Source of the DNA: Alloyangia pacifica
Lineage (GTDB): Bacteria; Pseudomonadota; Alphaproteobacteria; Rhodobacterales; Rhodobacteraceae
Assembly (NCBI RefSeq): GCF_900116195.1
Contig: NZ_FOZW01000003.1
Span: 310,001 to 374,000 of the forward strand
DNA length: 64,000 bases
Direction: 5' to 3'
Below are positions 46,140 to 55,560 of this stretch, in pieces; position 1 is the stretch's first letter, and every line of letters starts with the position of its first letter. Below the pieces are notes generated by a model. The model was not told the DNA's origin, ran no database searches, and worked only from the letters and a program-made list of their open reading frames with translations. A program made the translations under genes and the position numbers.

Positions 46140-47036
46140 ATGGCTGCATCGGACAATTTCATCGCACGGCGGACCACGCTCTGGGCGGATCTCGCCGTGC
46201 TGGGCGTGGCGCTGGTCTGGGGCGCGAGCTACCCCGTCGCCAAGGGCGCGCTGGTGCATTTGCCGGTGCTCTTGCTGATTTTCTACCGCTTCGCGCTGAC
46301 GGCGGCGGTGATGGGCACGGTGGCAGGGCGCGAGCTGCGCTCGGCCAGCGGCAGGGATCTCCGGGCGGGCGTCCTGCTGGGCACCATCCTCTGTGCGATC
46401 TTCCTGGCCGAGACCCGGGGCGTCGCGCTGACCACGGCGACGAACACCGCCCTGATCATCTCGCTGTGCACGATCTTCACGCCCTTCTTCGAGTTCGGGC
46501 TGCAGCGCAGGCTTCCCCCGGCGGGGGTGATCGCGGGCGCTGCGGTCGCGGTGCTCGGCGTCCTCGTGCTGTCGGGCGGCATGACGACGCTCGGGGCCGG
46601 AGACCTGCTGGTCCTCGCGGCTGCGGTGCTTCGGGCGGTGATGGTGGTGTCGACCAAGCGCCTGATGGGGGGCAGCCGACTCTCTTCCGCTGCGCTCACC
46701 GCCGTTCAGGCGCTCACCGTGGCCGCTCTCACCATGGCGTTGATCCTGGCGCAGTCCGGAGTTGGAGGGCTCCGAGTTCAGGCGGACTTCGGCGGCTGGA
46801 TGGCGGTGGCCTTCCTGTCGCTCTTCTGCACCGTCGGGGCCTTTTACGTGCAGAACGCGGCGGTGCGGCGTAGCAGCCCCACGCGGGTCGGCTTCCTGAT
46901 GGGGACCGAGCCGCTTTTCGGTGTCGCGCTGGCGTGGCTGCTCTTGTCGGAGCCTCTCACCCCGGCATCGCTGGTCGGCGCGGCGCTGATCGTCGCGGGC
47001 ACCTTCCTCGGGCTCGCGTTCGAGCGGCGAAGGTGA
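46140..47036 (+). CDS. EamA/DMT-superfamily transporter
   Basis: This 298-residue inner-membrane protein has ten helices in two EamA repeats: the first starts with LGVALVWGASYPVAKGAL, the second with GAGDLLVLAAAVLRAVMVVS. The last half ends with GFLMGTEPLFGVALAWLLL and VGAALIVAGTFLGL, typical of the family. It probably exports amino acids or other small metabolites; the substrate is unknown. CAGGGGCGAGC precedes the ATG at 46140. The upstream AraC gene is the likely regulator. Confidence 0.92.
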   Translation: MAASDNFIARRTTLWADLAVLGVALVWGASYPVAKGALVHLPVLLLIFYRFALTAAVMGTVAGRELRSASGRDLRAGVLLGTILCAIFLAETRGVALTTATNTALIISLCTIFTPFFEFGLQRRLPPAGVIAGAAVAVLGVLVLSGGMTTLGAGDLLVLAAAVLRAVMVVSTKRLMGGSRLSSAALTAVQALTVAALTMALILAQSGVGGLRVQADFGGWMAVAFLSLFCTVGAFYVQNAAVRRSSPTRVGFLMGTEPLFGVALAWLLLSEPLTPASLVGAALIVAGTFLGLAFERRR

Positions 47037-47099
47037 GGGGCCGACCGGCACGCTCGCAAGGCGGGAGCCGCCGCGCCTGCGCCTGCCCTGCGGCTGCGC

Positions 47100-47315
47100 T
47101 CAGAAGTCGATCGCGATACCCTTCTTCTCCCAATCGCCGTAGCGGGCGGGGTCGAGCCCGTCGCGGCCGCCATATTCCTTGGCGCGGGGATCCTTGGCCA
47201 GCGCGTCTTCGGCGGCCTTGCGGCGCTCGGCGGCTTCGGCCAGCGCGCGCTGCGCGGCCGCAGGAAGCTCGGGCGGCAGGTCGGTGGGCAGATCGGGGCG
47301 GGTCTCGTCGCTCAT
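47100..47315 (-). CDS. Succinate dehydrogenase assembly factor 4 family protein (DUF1674)
   Basis: The protein has 71 residues and ends with EYGGRDGLDPARYGDWEKKG and then IAIDF, the near-invariant C-terminus of the SdhAF4/DUF1674 family. In eukaryotes this factor helps load or protect the flavoprotein subunit of succinate dehydrogenase. The N-terminal half is a charged helix. It is divergent from rsmB with a 100-bp spacer, and no sdh gene is in the window. Confidence 0.92.
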   Translation of the reverse strand: MSDETRPDLPTDLPPELPAAAQRALAEAAERRKAAEDALAKDPRAKEYGGRDGLDPARYGDWEKKGIAIDF

Positions 47316-47415
47316 GGCAGTGCCCTCCTCGGGCGCGCTTTCCTTGCGTGGGTCGGCTTGATATAGGCCCGTGGATCATGCGCGGGCAAGACCCGCAGGG
47401 TAGCGGAGTGGTCCC

Positions 47416-48714
47416 ATGGCAGGCAAAGGCGCGGAAAAGAGCTCGGACGGGGCGGGGGCTGCGAGCCCGGCACGGGCGGCGGCGGTGGCGCTTCTGGGGC
47501 AGGTGCTGGGGCAGGGGCGTCTGCTCAGCGAGGCGATGCAGGGCGGCCCCTTTGCCAAGCTCGACGCGGCGGAGCGAGCGGCGGCGCAGCGACTGGCGAC
47601 CGGCGTGCTGCGCAACCTCGGGCGCTGCGACCAGATGCTGAAGTCGCGACTGCGAAAGGCGCCGCCGCTTTTCGTGCGCAACGTCCTGCGGCTTGGCACC
47701 TTCGAGCTCTGCACCGGCGGCGCGGCGCATGGGGTGGTCAACGACTGCGTCAGCCTGATCTCGGCCGACCGCAAGACCAAGACCATGTCCGGCCTAGTCA
47801 ACGCCATCCTGCGCCGCCTGTCCGAAGAAGGCCCGGAGCAATGGGCCAAGCTGCGCGCCCCGCGTCTGCCGCGCTGGCTGCGCGAGCCGCTGGCGGCGGC
47901 CTGGGGCGGCAAGGCGGTCTCGGCGATGGAGCTCGCCCATGCGGCAGGGGCGCCGCTCGACATCACCGTGGCATCGGATGCCGCGGGCTGGGCCGGGAAA
48001 CTCGGCGCCGAGCTGTTGCCGACCGGCTCGCTGCGATTGGCGGAGCAGGGTCAGGTCTCGGCTCTGCCGGGCTTTGACGAGGGCGCCTGGTGGGTGCAGG
48101 ACGCCGCCGCGGCGATGCCTGCCAAACTGCTGGGTGACGTGACGGGGCTGAGCGTTCTGGACATGTGCGCCGCGCCGGGCGGCAAGACCATGCAACTGGC
48201 GGCGGCGGGGGCGAAGGTCACCGCGCTCGACCTGTCGGAGGGCCGCATGGCGCGGATCACCGAGAACCTGCTGCGCACCGGGCTGAAGGCCGAGACGGTG
48301 GTGGGCGACGCGCTGGAGGCGGAGGGCAGCTATGACGCCATCCTTCTGGACGCGCCCTGTTCCGCCACCGGCACCATCCGCCGTCACCCCGACCTGCCGC
48401 ACGCCAAGGCGGGGGAGGGAATCTCTGAACTGATCGGCCTGCAGGCGGCGATGATCGACCACGCACTCGGCCTGCTGAAGCCGGGCGGACGGCTGGTCTT
48501 CTGCACCTGCTCGCTGCTGCCGGACGAGGGCGAGTGCCAGGTGGACGAGGCGCTGGCGCGGAACGAGGAGCTGACCGTGCTGCCGCTTGAGGCGGGGTGG
48601 ATCGAGCCGAAGTGGCGCTCGGAGGAGGGCGGGCTCCGGCTGCGTCCCGACTACTGGCCCGAGCGCGGCGGCATGGACGGTTTCTACGTCGCGGTGCTGA
48701 AGAAGCCCGAGTGA
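47416..48714 (+). CDS. rsmB: 16S rRNA m5C967 methyltransferase, RsmB/Nop2-Sun family
   Basis: The protein has 432 residues: an N-terminal NusB-like RNA-binding domain (about 15-145, with ARAAAVALLGQVL and VVNDCVSLIS) and a C-terminal SAM methyltransferase domain. Motifs are DMCAAPGGKTMQLA near 253, the Cys-containing DAPCSATGTIRRHPDL near 312, and the catalytic FCTCSLLPDEGE near 362. GGAG precedes the ATG at 47416. The GNAT gene follows eight bases after the stop. Confidence 0.93.
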   Translation: MAGKGAEKSSDGAGAASPARAAAVALLGQVLGQGRLLSEAMQGGPFAKLDAAERAAAQRLATGVLRNLGRCDQMLKSRLRKAPPLFVRNVLRLGTFELCTGGAAHGVVNDCVSLISADRKTKTMSGLVNAILRRLSEEGPEQWAKLRAPRLPRWLREPLAAAWGGKAVSAMELAHAAGAPLDITVASDAAGWAGKLGAELLPTGSLRLAEQGQVSALPGFDEGAWWVQDAAAAMPAKLLGDVTGLSVLDMCAAPGGKTMQLAAAGAKVTALDLSEGRMARITENLLRTGLKAETVVGDALEAEGSYDAILLDAPCSATGTIRRHPDLPHAKAGEGISELIGLQAAMIDHALGLLKPGGRLVFCTCSLLPDEGECQVDEALARNEELTVLPLEAGWIEPKWRSEEGGLRLRPDYWPERGGMDGFYVAVLKKPE

Positions 48715-48721
48715 GGCCGTC

Positions 48722-49225
48722 ATGGACACGCTGATCATCCGCGCCGCCGAAATGCGCGACTGCGAGCAACTCACGGCGATGGCAAACCTTCCGCTTTATC
48801 GCCATGGCACGCTGCGCATGCCGTTTCAGACGGTCGAATGGATGCGCAAGCGACTCGAGGCGACCCCGCCGGGACTGACCAACATCTTGGCCGAGCTGGA
48901 CGGGAAGATCGTCGGCACCGCCAGCCTGCAACGGCTCGACGGGCGGCGGCAGCATGCCGCGACGCTGGGCATGGGCGTGCATGACGACTTCCAGGGGAAG
49001 GGCATCGGCACGGCGCTGATGGCGGCGCTTCTTGACGTGGCCGACAACTGGCTGGCGGTCCCGCGCATCGAACTGGTGGTGAACGCCGACAACCTCGCGG
49101 CGATCCGGCTCTACGAGAAGGCCGGCTTCGAGCGCGAGGGCCTGTTCCGCGGCTATGCCTTCCGTGCCGGGCAATATGTCGATGCCATCCCGATGGCGCG
49201 GATCCGGGCTCCCGGCGCGGCCTGA
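48722..49225 (+). CDS. GNAT N-acetyltransferase, YhhY-like
   Basis: This 167-residue GNAT protein has the acetyl-CoA site GMGVHDDFQGKGIGTALMAA near residue 79-98 and the segment NAAIRLYEKAGFE-like (residues 120-136), typical of the fold. The overall layout, including the end EGLFRGYAFRAGQYVDAIPM, follows E. coli YhhY, which acetylates free amino acids, but the substrate here is not proven. It is eight bases downstream of rsmB and co-transcribed. Confidence 0.88.
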   Translation: MDTLIIRAAEMRDCEQLTAMANLPLYRHGTLRMPFQTVEWMRKRLEATPPGLTNILAELDGKIVGTASLQRLDGRRQHAATLGMGVHDDFQGKGIGTALMAALLDVADNWLAVPRIELVVNADNLAAIRLYEKAGFEREGLFRGYAFRAGQYVDAIPMARIRAPGAA

Positions 49226-49402
49226 CGGCTCCCGCTTCGCCGGGCCCAGCGGTCTCTTTCCCCGGTTCGCCGTTGCGCACAGGTCGCAAACCGGGCCGCA
49301 TGGCATCGCGTTTCCGCGATTTACACCGCTTGCCCGGTGACTTGTCCCGCTGCGGGGTCTACCCTTGCCGCAAAAGCCCCGAGGCGGGCAGAAGGGCAGG
49401 GC

Positions 49403-51151
49403 ATGGTAGATATGGCGAGCTGGTCGGTCACCGCCACGCAGTTTCTCAACCGCGTGCATTCGCGGCTCGCCGCGCGGGCGGGCAGCGCCACCGCCTTCGT
49501 CTCGCAGCCCGAGCCGCGCACCACCGGACAATTCGCCCGCGGCCGCCAGCTTTGTGCCGGAAACCTGATGTTTGCCGGCTACCTCGCCGAGGCGCCGGAA
49601 ACGATGATCTGGAATATCGAGGTCGACGACAGCGCCTGGCAGGAGGAGATCCATGCCTTCCGCTGGCTCGACGATCTCGCCGCCGTAGGCGACGCCGAGG
49701 CGCGCAGGCTGGCGCAGGACTGGCTGATGGGCTGGATCGACCGCTACGGGCGCGGCACCGGGCCGGGCTGGGTGCCCGAGCTGGCCGGAAGACGGCTGAT
49801 CCGCTGGATCCATCACGCGCTCTTCCTGCTGCGCGGCATGAGCGCCGAGGACTCGGCGCGCTTCTACCGCGCGCTGGCGGCGCAAACGCGGTTCCTTGCA
49901 AAGCGGCGTGGTGCGGCCCTGCCCGGGCTGCCGCGGTTCGAGGCGCTGACAGGGCTGATCTACGCGTCCCTTTCGCTTGAGGGTATGCGCGCGCACCTCG
50001 ACCCGGCCCGGCAGGCGCTGGACGCGGAATGCGCCCGCCAGATCGACGTGGCGGGCGGGTTGCCGACGCGCAACCCCGAGGAATTGCTGGAAGTCTTCAC
50101 CCTACTCACCTGGGCGCGGGCGGCGCTGGAAGAGGCCGATCTCGAACCCGGGGGGGCACATCTCAACGCCATCACCCGGATTGCGCCGACGCTGCGCGCG
50201 CTGCGCCATGCCGACGGCGGCTTGGCGCGGTTCCATGGCGGTGGGCGCGGGGCCGAGGGGCGGCTCGATCAGGCACTGTCGGCCTCCGGAGTGCGCCGCC
50301 GCCCGGTCGAGGGGCTGGCCATGGGCTTCGCGCGGCTGGCGGGGGGGCGCAGCACGGCGATCGTTGACGCCGCGCCGCCGCCAACGGGGCGGGCCTCGTC
50401 CGATGGTCACGCCTCGACCCTTGCCTTCGAGCTGACCTCGGGGCGCAGGCCGCTCATCGTCAGTTGCGGCTCGGGCGTCGTCTTCGGCGAGGAGTGGCGC
50501 CGCGCCGGGCGCGCTACCCCCTCGCATTCGACGCTCTGTCTCGACGGCACATCGAGCGCACAGCTCGGCCCGCGCCGGCGGATCGGCGGCATCGAGCGCG
50601 AGCTAATCGCTGAGGGGCCGCAGGACGTGCCGGTGGAATTGGAGCAGAACGCGGCGGGCTGGCGCTTCGAAGCGGCGCATGACGGCTACAAGCGCAGCCA
50701 CGGGTTGACCCATGCGCGCAGGCTCGAGCTGAGCCTCGACGGTCGGGCGCTGGAAGGCGAGGACATGCTCTTCGCGCTCGAATCCAAGGACCGCAAGGTC
50801 TTTGACCGGCGGCTCGACAAGGGTGGGTTGCAAGGGTTCCCCTACGAGATTCGTTTTCACCTGCATCCCGACGTCGATGCCGAGCTCGACATGGCTGGCG
50901 CAGCGGTCTCACTGGCGCTGCGGTCGGGCGAAATCTGGGTGTTTCGCTCCGACGCGGGGGCGAAAATGACCTTGGAAGACTCGGTTTACCTGGAAAATGG
51001 CCGGCTTCGGCCCCGCGCAACGCAACAGGTCGTTTTATCCGGCCGCGTGATGGAGTATGCGACCCGCATCCGCTGGTCGCTGGCCAAGGCGCAGGACACC
51101 GCCATCGCGATCCGAGACCTTGGGCAGGACGAGCCGGATGTGACGCTCTGA
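49403..51151 (+). CDS. Heparinase II/III-family protein
   Basis: The protein is 582 residues long. The N-terminal part (about 40-300) is all-helical and resembles the alpha/alpha toroid of polysaccharide lyases; the C-terminal part (about 350-560) is beta-rich like the heparinase II/III domain. There is no signal peptide, so it is probably cytoplasmic, which is common in the alphaproteobacterial group found next to purH. Substrate and activity are unknown. The ATG at 49403 follows GAAGGGCAGGGC; upstream codons are not conserved. purH starts 19 bases later. Confidence 0.82.
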   Translation: MVDMASWSVTATQFLNRVHSRLAARAGSATAFVSQPEPRTTGQFARGRQLCAGNLMFAGYLAEAPETMIWNIEVDDSAWQEEIHAFRWLDDLAAVGDAEARRLAQDWLMGWIDRYGRGTGPGWVPELAGRRLIRWIHHALFLLRGMSAEDSARFYRALAAQTRFLAKRRGAALPGLPRFEALTGLIYASLSLEGMRAHLDPARQALDAECARQIDVAGGLPTRNPEELLEVFTLLTWARAALEEADLEPGGAHLNAITRIAPTLRALRHADGGLARFHGGGRGAEGRLDQALSASGVRRRPVEGLAMGFARLAGGRSTAIVDAAPPPTGRASSDGHASTLAFELTSGRRPLIVSCGSGVVFGEEWRRAGRATPSHSTLCLDGTSSAQLGPRRRIGGIERELIAEGPQDVPVELEQNAAGWRFEAAHDGYKRSHGLTHARRLELSLDGRALEGEDMLFALESKDRKVFDRRLDKGGLQGFPYEIRFHLHPDVDAELDMAGAAVSLALRSGEIWVFRSDAGAKMTLEDSVYLENGRLRPRATQQVVLSGRVMEYATRIRWSLAKAQDTAIAIRDLGQDEPDVTL

Positions 51152-51170
51152 ACCATCTGGGACTCTCCTC

Positions 51171-52760
51171 ATGCCTGATCTCTCCCCCGTCGCCCGCGCC
51201 CTCATTTCCGTTTCGGACAAGACCGGTCTCATCGACCTGGCCAAGGCGCTGAGCGCAAGGGGTGTCGAGCTGCTCTCGACCGGCGGCTCCGCCAAGGCGA
51301 TCCGCGAGGCGGGCCTCAAGGTGCGCGACGTGTCGGATGTGACCGAGTTCCCCGAGATGATGGACGGCCGCGTCAAGACGCTGCACCCGCGCGTTCACGG
51401 CGGCCTGCTGGCGCTGCGCGACAACCCCGCCCACGTCGAGGCGATGAAAGCGCATGGCATCACCGGGATCGACCTGCTGGTGGTGAACCTCTACCCGTTC
51501 GAGGAAACCGTCGCCAAGGGCGCCGACTACGACACCTGCATCGAGAACATCGACATCGGCGGCCCGGCGATGATCCGCGCGGCCGCCAAGAACCACGCCT
51601 TCGTCAACGTCGTCACCGATGTCGCCGATTACGAGGCGCTGCTGGCCGAGCTTGATGCCAACAACGGCGCGACCACCTATGCGTTCCGCCAGAAGCTGGC
51701 GCAGGTCGCCTATGCCCGCACCGGTGCCTATGACGCCGCGGTCTCGACCTGGATGGCCGGCGCGCTGAATGACGATGCCCCGCGCCGCCGGGTGTTCTCG
51801 GGCGAGATCGCCCAGACACTGCGCTACGGCGAGAACCCGCACCAGAAGGCGGCCTTCTATCGCGACGGCTCGGACCGTCCGGGCGTGGCGACTGCCGTTC
51901 AGCACCAGGGCAAGGAACTCAGCTACAACAACATCAACGACACCGACGCCGCCTTCGAGCTGGTGTCGGAATTCCTGCCCGCCGACGGCCCGGCCTGCGC
52001 GATCATCAAGCACGCCAACCCCTGCGGCGTTGCCAAGGGCGCAACCTTGCTGGAAGCCTACCAGAAGGCCTTCGATTGCGACCGCACCTCGGCTTTTGGC
52101 GGCATCGTTGCGCTGAACAAGCCGCTGGACGCCGAGACCGCCGAGGCGATCACCGAGATCTTCACCGAGGTGGTGATCGCACCGGGTGCCGATGACGCGG
52201 CCAAGGAAATCTTCGCCAAGAAGAAGAACCTGCGCCTGCTGACCACCAATGGCCTCGCCAACACCGCCGAGCCGGGCCTTGCCTACCGGCAGGTGTCGGG
52301 CGGCATGCTGGTGCAGGACAAGGACAACGGCCTGATTACGCTGGCGGATCTCAAGGTCGTGACCAAGAAGCAGCCCTCGGACGCGGAACTGCAGGACCTG
52401 CTGTTTGCCTGGAAGGTCGCCAAGCACGTGAAGTCCAACGCCATCGTCTACGTCAAGAACGGTGCCACCGTCGGCGTCGGCGCGGGCCAGATGAGCCGCG
52501 TGGACTCGGCGCTGATCGCTGCCAAGAAGGCCGAGCGCATGGCCGAGGCGCTTGGCCTCGATACGCCGCTGACCGAAGGCTCGGCGGTCGCGTCCGACGC
52601 CTTCTTCCCCTTCCCCGACGGTTTGATGGAAGCGGCGGCAGCCGGCGCGACCACGGTGATCCAGCCGGGCGGCTCGATGCGCGACAACGAGGTGATCGCG
52701 GCGGCCGACGAGGCGGGCCTTGCAATGGTCTTCACCGGGATGCGCCACTTCCGCCACTGA
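51171..52760 (+). CDS. purH: Bifunctional AICAR transformylase / IMP cyclohydrolase
   Basis: PurH catalyses the last two steps of IMP synthesis. The 529 residues comprise the N-terminal MGS-like cyclohydrolase domain ([20 protein letters not shown] at the start, [18 protein letters not shown] near 60-80) and the C-terminal transformylase domain, with the catalytic Lys-His in [13 protein letters not shown] near 277 and the end TGMRHFRH. It is close behind the heparinase-like gene and probably shares its promoter. A strong terminator follows. Confidence 0.97.
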   Translation: MPDLSPVARALISVSDKTGLIDLAKALSARGVELLSTGGSAKAIREAGLKVRDVSDVTEFPEMMDGRVKTLHPRVHGGLLALRDNPAHVEAMKAHGITGIDLLVVNLYPFEETVAKGADYDTCIENIDIGGPAMIRAAAKNHAFVNVVTDVADYEALLAELDANNGATTYAFRQKLAQVAYARTGAYDAAVSTWMAGALNDDAPRRRVFSGEIAQTLRYGENPHQKAAFYRDGSDRPGVATAVQHQGKELSYNNINDTDAAFELVSEFLPADGPACAIIKHANPCGVAKGATLLEAYQKAFDCDRTSAFGGIVALNKPLDAETAEAITEIFTEVVIAPGADDAAKEIFAKKKNLRLLTTNGLANTAEPGLAYRQVSGGMLVQDKDNGLITLADLKVVTKKQPSDAELQDLLFAWKVAKHVKSNAIVYVKNGATVGVGAGQMSRVDSALIAAKKAERMAEALGLDTPLTEGSAVASDAFFPFPDGLMEAAAAGATTVIQPGGSMRDNEVIAAADEAGLAMVFTGMRHFRH

Positions 52761-52781
52761 CCCGGCACCACGATTGATATG

Positions 52782-52812
52782 AAAGAGGCGGGCCGGGCCC
52801 GCCTCTTTCTTG
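52782..52812. terminator. Terminator after purH, shared with the convergent dehydrogenase gene
   Basis: A 12-bp stem (52782-52793 with 52797-52808) with a CGG loop starts with AAAGAG and ends with CTCTTT, so it works in both directions between purH and the minus-strand PQQ dehydrogenase gene. Confidence 0.85.
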
Positions 52813-52833
52813 TTGCCCAGAACGGCGCCCGGA

Positions 52834-54834
52834 TCAGTCGGGCAGGCGGTAGGCGATGATCGCGTCACTGGTGCCGGTTTCCATCGCGTGGTGTCCCCCG
52901 GCCGAGATCAGCACGTATTGCTTGCCGTCCACCTCGTAGGTGATCGGGTTCGCCTGACCTCCAGCCGGCAGCGCGTCGGTCCAGAGGGTCTCGCCGGTCT
53001 CGGTGTCGATGGCGCGAAAGAGGTTGTCCGCGGCCGCACCGATGAAGATCAGCCCCGAGGCGGTGACCACCGCGCCGCCGTTGTTGGGCGTGCCGATCTC
53101 GAAGGGCAGGCGCGATGGAATGCCGAAGGGCCCGCTGCGCCGGGCGGTGCCGAGCGGCACGTCCCAGACCGGCTCGCCGCTCTGGAGGTCGATCGCGGTG
53201 ATCCCGCCGTAGGGGGGCTGGCTACAAGGCAGATCGGTCAGCCCGGAGCGCCAGCCGGCGTTCGTCTTCGCCCCGTAGGGTGCGCCGACTTGCGGCTGCC
53301 CCCGGCCGCCACTCCGCGCGTCCGGGGGCCGCATACCCTCGGCGTCGGCCTCCGCGCGCGGCACCAAGCGGTTGAGATTGGGAATGTCGTTGTAATTGGC
53401 GATCAGCAGTCCGCGCGTCGGATCCACCGCGACCGAGCCCCAGTCGCTGCCGCCGATGTACCCGGGATATTGGATATAGTTTTCCGTGGAGGGGGGCGTC
53501 AGGTAGCCTTCGTAGACCGCCTGACGGAAACGGATGCGGCAGTAGAGCTGGTCGAGGGGGGTGAAACCCCACATGCGCTTCTCGGTCAGCGGCGGCTTGC
53601 GCAGCGTGGCCCAGAGCGACACGGGCTGGCTGTCGGCGACGAAACCGGGCTCGATCTCGCCCTGCGGCAGGTCGGTGAGTTCGCCGACGGGGCTCAGCGG
53701 CGCGCCGGTTTCGCGGTTGAGGATGAACAGGTCGCCCTGCTTCGACGGCAGCAGCACCGCGGGCTGCCCCATGTAGTCCAGCAAGGTCGGCTGGGAGCCG
53801 AGGTCGTAGTCCCAGAGATCACGGCGGACGGTCTGGAAATGCCAGAGCTCCTCGCCCGTCGTTGCGTCCAGCGCGACCAGCGAGGTGGCGTAGGTATTCT
53901 CGGCCTCAGAGCGGTTCGAGCCGTAGTAGTCCACCGCGGAATTGCCCAGCGGCAGGTAGACGATGCCGCGCGCCTGGTCGGCGGCGGCGGTGGTCCACAT
54001 GTTGGGCGTGCCGCGGGTGTAGGTCTTGCCCGCGGGGGGGCCATTTCGCATCTCCTCGGGGGCGGCGAGGTCCCAGGCCCAGGCCAGGGCGCCGGTCACC
54101 GCGTCAAAGCCACGCACCACGCCTGACGGCGCGTCCTCGGCCTGGCCGTCCTTGACCTGTGCGCCGGTGACAATCACGCCGCGCACCACGGTCGGCGCGG
54201 CGGTGACCGCGTAGAAGGCGGGAATCTTCTCTCCGATCCCCTCCCAGAGGTCGACCTGCCCGCCGCGGCCGAAATCTGTGCAGGGCGCGCCGGTCGCGAA
54301 ATCGACCGCGATAAGCCGCGCGTCGAGCGTGGTGCCGATGACGCGCATCTTGCAGGCCTCGCCCTCGGCCCGGTCGGGGTCGGCATAGGCGGCGACGCCG
54401 CGGCAGGTCGCGCCGTAGGGAATCGCCTCCCGCGGGACCTGGGGATCGTAGCGCCAGTTCTCCTCGCCGCTCGCGGCATCGATGGAGATCAGGATGTTCA
54501 TCGCGCTGCACAGCACGAGGCTGTCGCCGATCTTCAGCGGTGTGGTTTCGGGGGCGTATTTTCCCGCGGTCTCACCCGGCGGCAAGTCTCCGGTGTGGTA
54601 GACGAAGGCACGTTCGAGACCGGCGACGTTGTCCGGGGTGATCTGGCTCAACGGCGAGAAGCGTTGCGACAGGTCGCCACCACCGTAATAGGGCCAGTCT
54701 GCGCCGACATTGACCGGCATGGCGGCAGGGCGCACGTCGTCGTCGGCGCTGCCCTCGGCGTGGCCAGGTCCCGCGGGGAGAGTCAGTGGCGCGCAGAGCA
54801 GGGCTGGCAGGAGGAGGGCACGGATCATCGGCAT
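52834..54834 (-). CDS. PQQ-dependent dehydrogenase of the glucose/quinate/shikimate family, periplasmic part
   Basis: This 666-residue protein covers the eight-bladed quinoprotein domain of membrane glucose dehydrogenase (Gcd). It begins with a signal-like helix (about residues 4-26), then [16 protein letters not shown] as in E. coli Gcd and the catalytic Asp of [16 protein letters not shown]. The PQQ-site Lys is in [14 protein letters not shown], and the end is [20 protein letters not shown]. The region of the glucose-linked His262 of E. coli (before TCRGV) has no His, so the substrate may not be glucose. AAGGA before the ATG at 54828 makes that a likely start. The missing N-terminal membrane part is encoded just upstream. 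Confidence 0.9.
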   Translation of the reverse strand: MPMIRALLLPALLCAPLTLPAGPGHAEGSADDDVRPAAMPVNVGADWPYYGGGDLSQRFSPLSQITPDNVAGLERAFVYHTGDLPPGETAGKYAPETTPLKIGDSLVLCSAMNILISIDAASGEENWRYDPQVPREAIPYGATCRGVAAYADPDRAEGEACKMRVIGTTLDARLIAVDFATGAPCTDFGRGGQVDLWEGIGEKIPAFYAVTAAPTVVRGVIVTGAQVKDGQAEDAPSGVVRGFDAVTGALAWAWDLAAPEEMRNGPPAGKTYTRGTPNMWTTAAADQARGIVYLPLGNSAVDYYGSNRSEAENTYATSLVALDATTGEELWHFQTVRRDLWDYDLGSQPTLLDYMGQPAVLLPSKQGDLFILNRETGAPLSPVGELTDLPQGEIEPGFVADSQPVSLWATLRKPPLTEKRMWGFTPLDQLYCRIRFRQAVYEGYLTPPSTENYIQYPGYIGGSDWGSVAVDPTRGLLIANYNDIPNLNRLVPRAEADAEGMRPPDARSGGRGQPQVGAPYGAKTNAGWRSGLTDLPCSQPPYGGITAIDLQSGEPVWDVPLGTARRSGPFGIPSRLPFEIGTPNNGGAVVTASGLIFIGAAADNLFRAIDTETGETLWTDALPAGGQANPITYEVDGKQYVLISAGGHHAMETGTSDAIIAYRLPD

Positions 54835-54870
54835 ATTCCTTAAGCTGCGGCAGAAGACTGGAGACCGCCG

Positions 54871-55236
54871 TCAGCCACGGGCGCGCTCGGCACGCGAGAG
54901 GGCCGGGATGCAGGTCAGCATGAGCAGTAGGATGATCGTCGGAGAGAGCATGCGCGGCACCTGCGCCCACCAGTCGCTGCCGCTCTCCCACCAGGCCCAG
55001 GCCATGGTGCCGCCCCAGACAATGAGATAGAGCCAAAGGCCGGTCATGCGGCCGCGGTTCAGCAGAACGCCCGAGGCAAAGAGACCGAGCCCCGCAAGCC
55101 CGTAGTACCAGCTGCCCCCAAGTGCGATCAGCCAGGCGCCGCCTGAAAAGAGGAGGAGGCCGAAGAGCACGCAGGTCCATCCAAGGAGCTTCACGCCCCA
55201 GCCGACCCGCTGCCCCGGGGAAGGTGCATTCACCAC
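54871..55236 (-). CDS. Separate N-terminal membrane domain of a Gcd-type PQQ dehydrogenase
   Basis: This 121-residue frame (GTG start) holds about four membrane helices and matches residues 1-115 of E. coli Gcd by memory, notably GGAWLIALGGSWYYGLAGLG and LWLYLIVWGGTMAWAWWESG. In Gcd this domain anchors the enzyme and binds ubiquinone. It ends with TGA at 54871. The same reading frame stays open through 12 further codons straight into the dehydrogenase gene, so one stop codon separates two halves of a usually single protein. It may be a natural two-gene form, a recent nonsense mutation, or a read-through site. Confidence 0.8.
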   Translation of the reverse strand: MVNAPSPGQRVGWGVKLLGWTCVLFGLLLFSGGAWLIALGGSWYYGLAGLGLFASGVLLNRGRMTGLWLYLIVWGGTMAWAWWESGSDWWAQVPRMLSPTIILLLMLTCIPALSRAERARG

Positions 55237-55560
55237 AATATGCGCTCACCAACAGCTGCAGAAATAGTTGTTCGGTCGAAAACGGTGACCTCGGATCGAT
55301 TATTTTCAAAGGTGCCAGCCTCCGCAACCGTGCAATTGGCCGCGGCCGCAAAAAATCGTCGACGCCTTGAAAACGCGAAACCTTTTGTGGGCCGGGATGG
55401 TGCGCAGGGACGTTCGGCGGTGCGTTTCCAAGCGGAGCTGCCACTTGGATCCCGCTATTGCGGAGCGCTGGGCATCGGCCAATTCACCCAAGCGCGGATT
55501 TGTGGAAAGATTGCCTCAGGGCTGGCAGCAGTCTCTGCATATTTCGAGGGAGTGATTGAT
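55237..55560. promoter_or_regulatory. Divergent intergenic region of 324 bases
   Basis: This region separates the split dehydrogenase genes from the serine hydrolase gene. It is AT-richer than its surroundings at 55230-55400 and probably contains both promoters. The frame open through it in phase with the hydrolase does not look like protein. GAGGGAG at about 55545 is the hydrolase ribosome site. I see no repeat or clear operator. Confidence 0.5.

Noticed and set aside
55240-55560. N-terminal extension of the serine hydrolase in the same open frame
   Set aside because: The extension has no family similarity, lies in an AT-richer promoter region and would bury the signal peptide. The GTG at 55561 with GAGGGAG is better.
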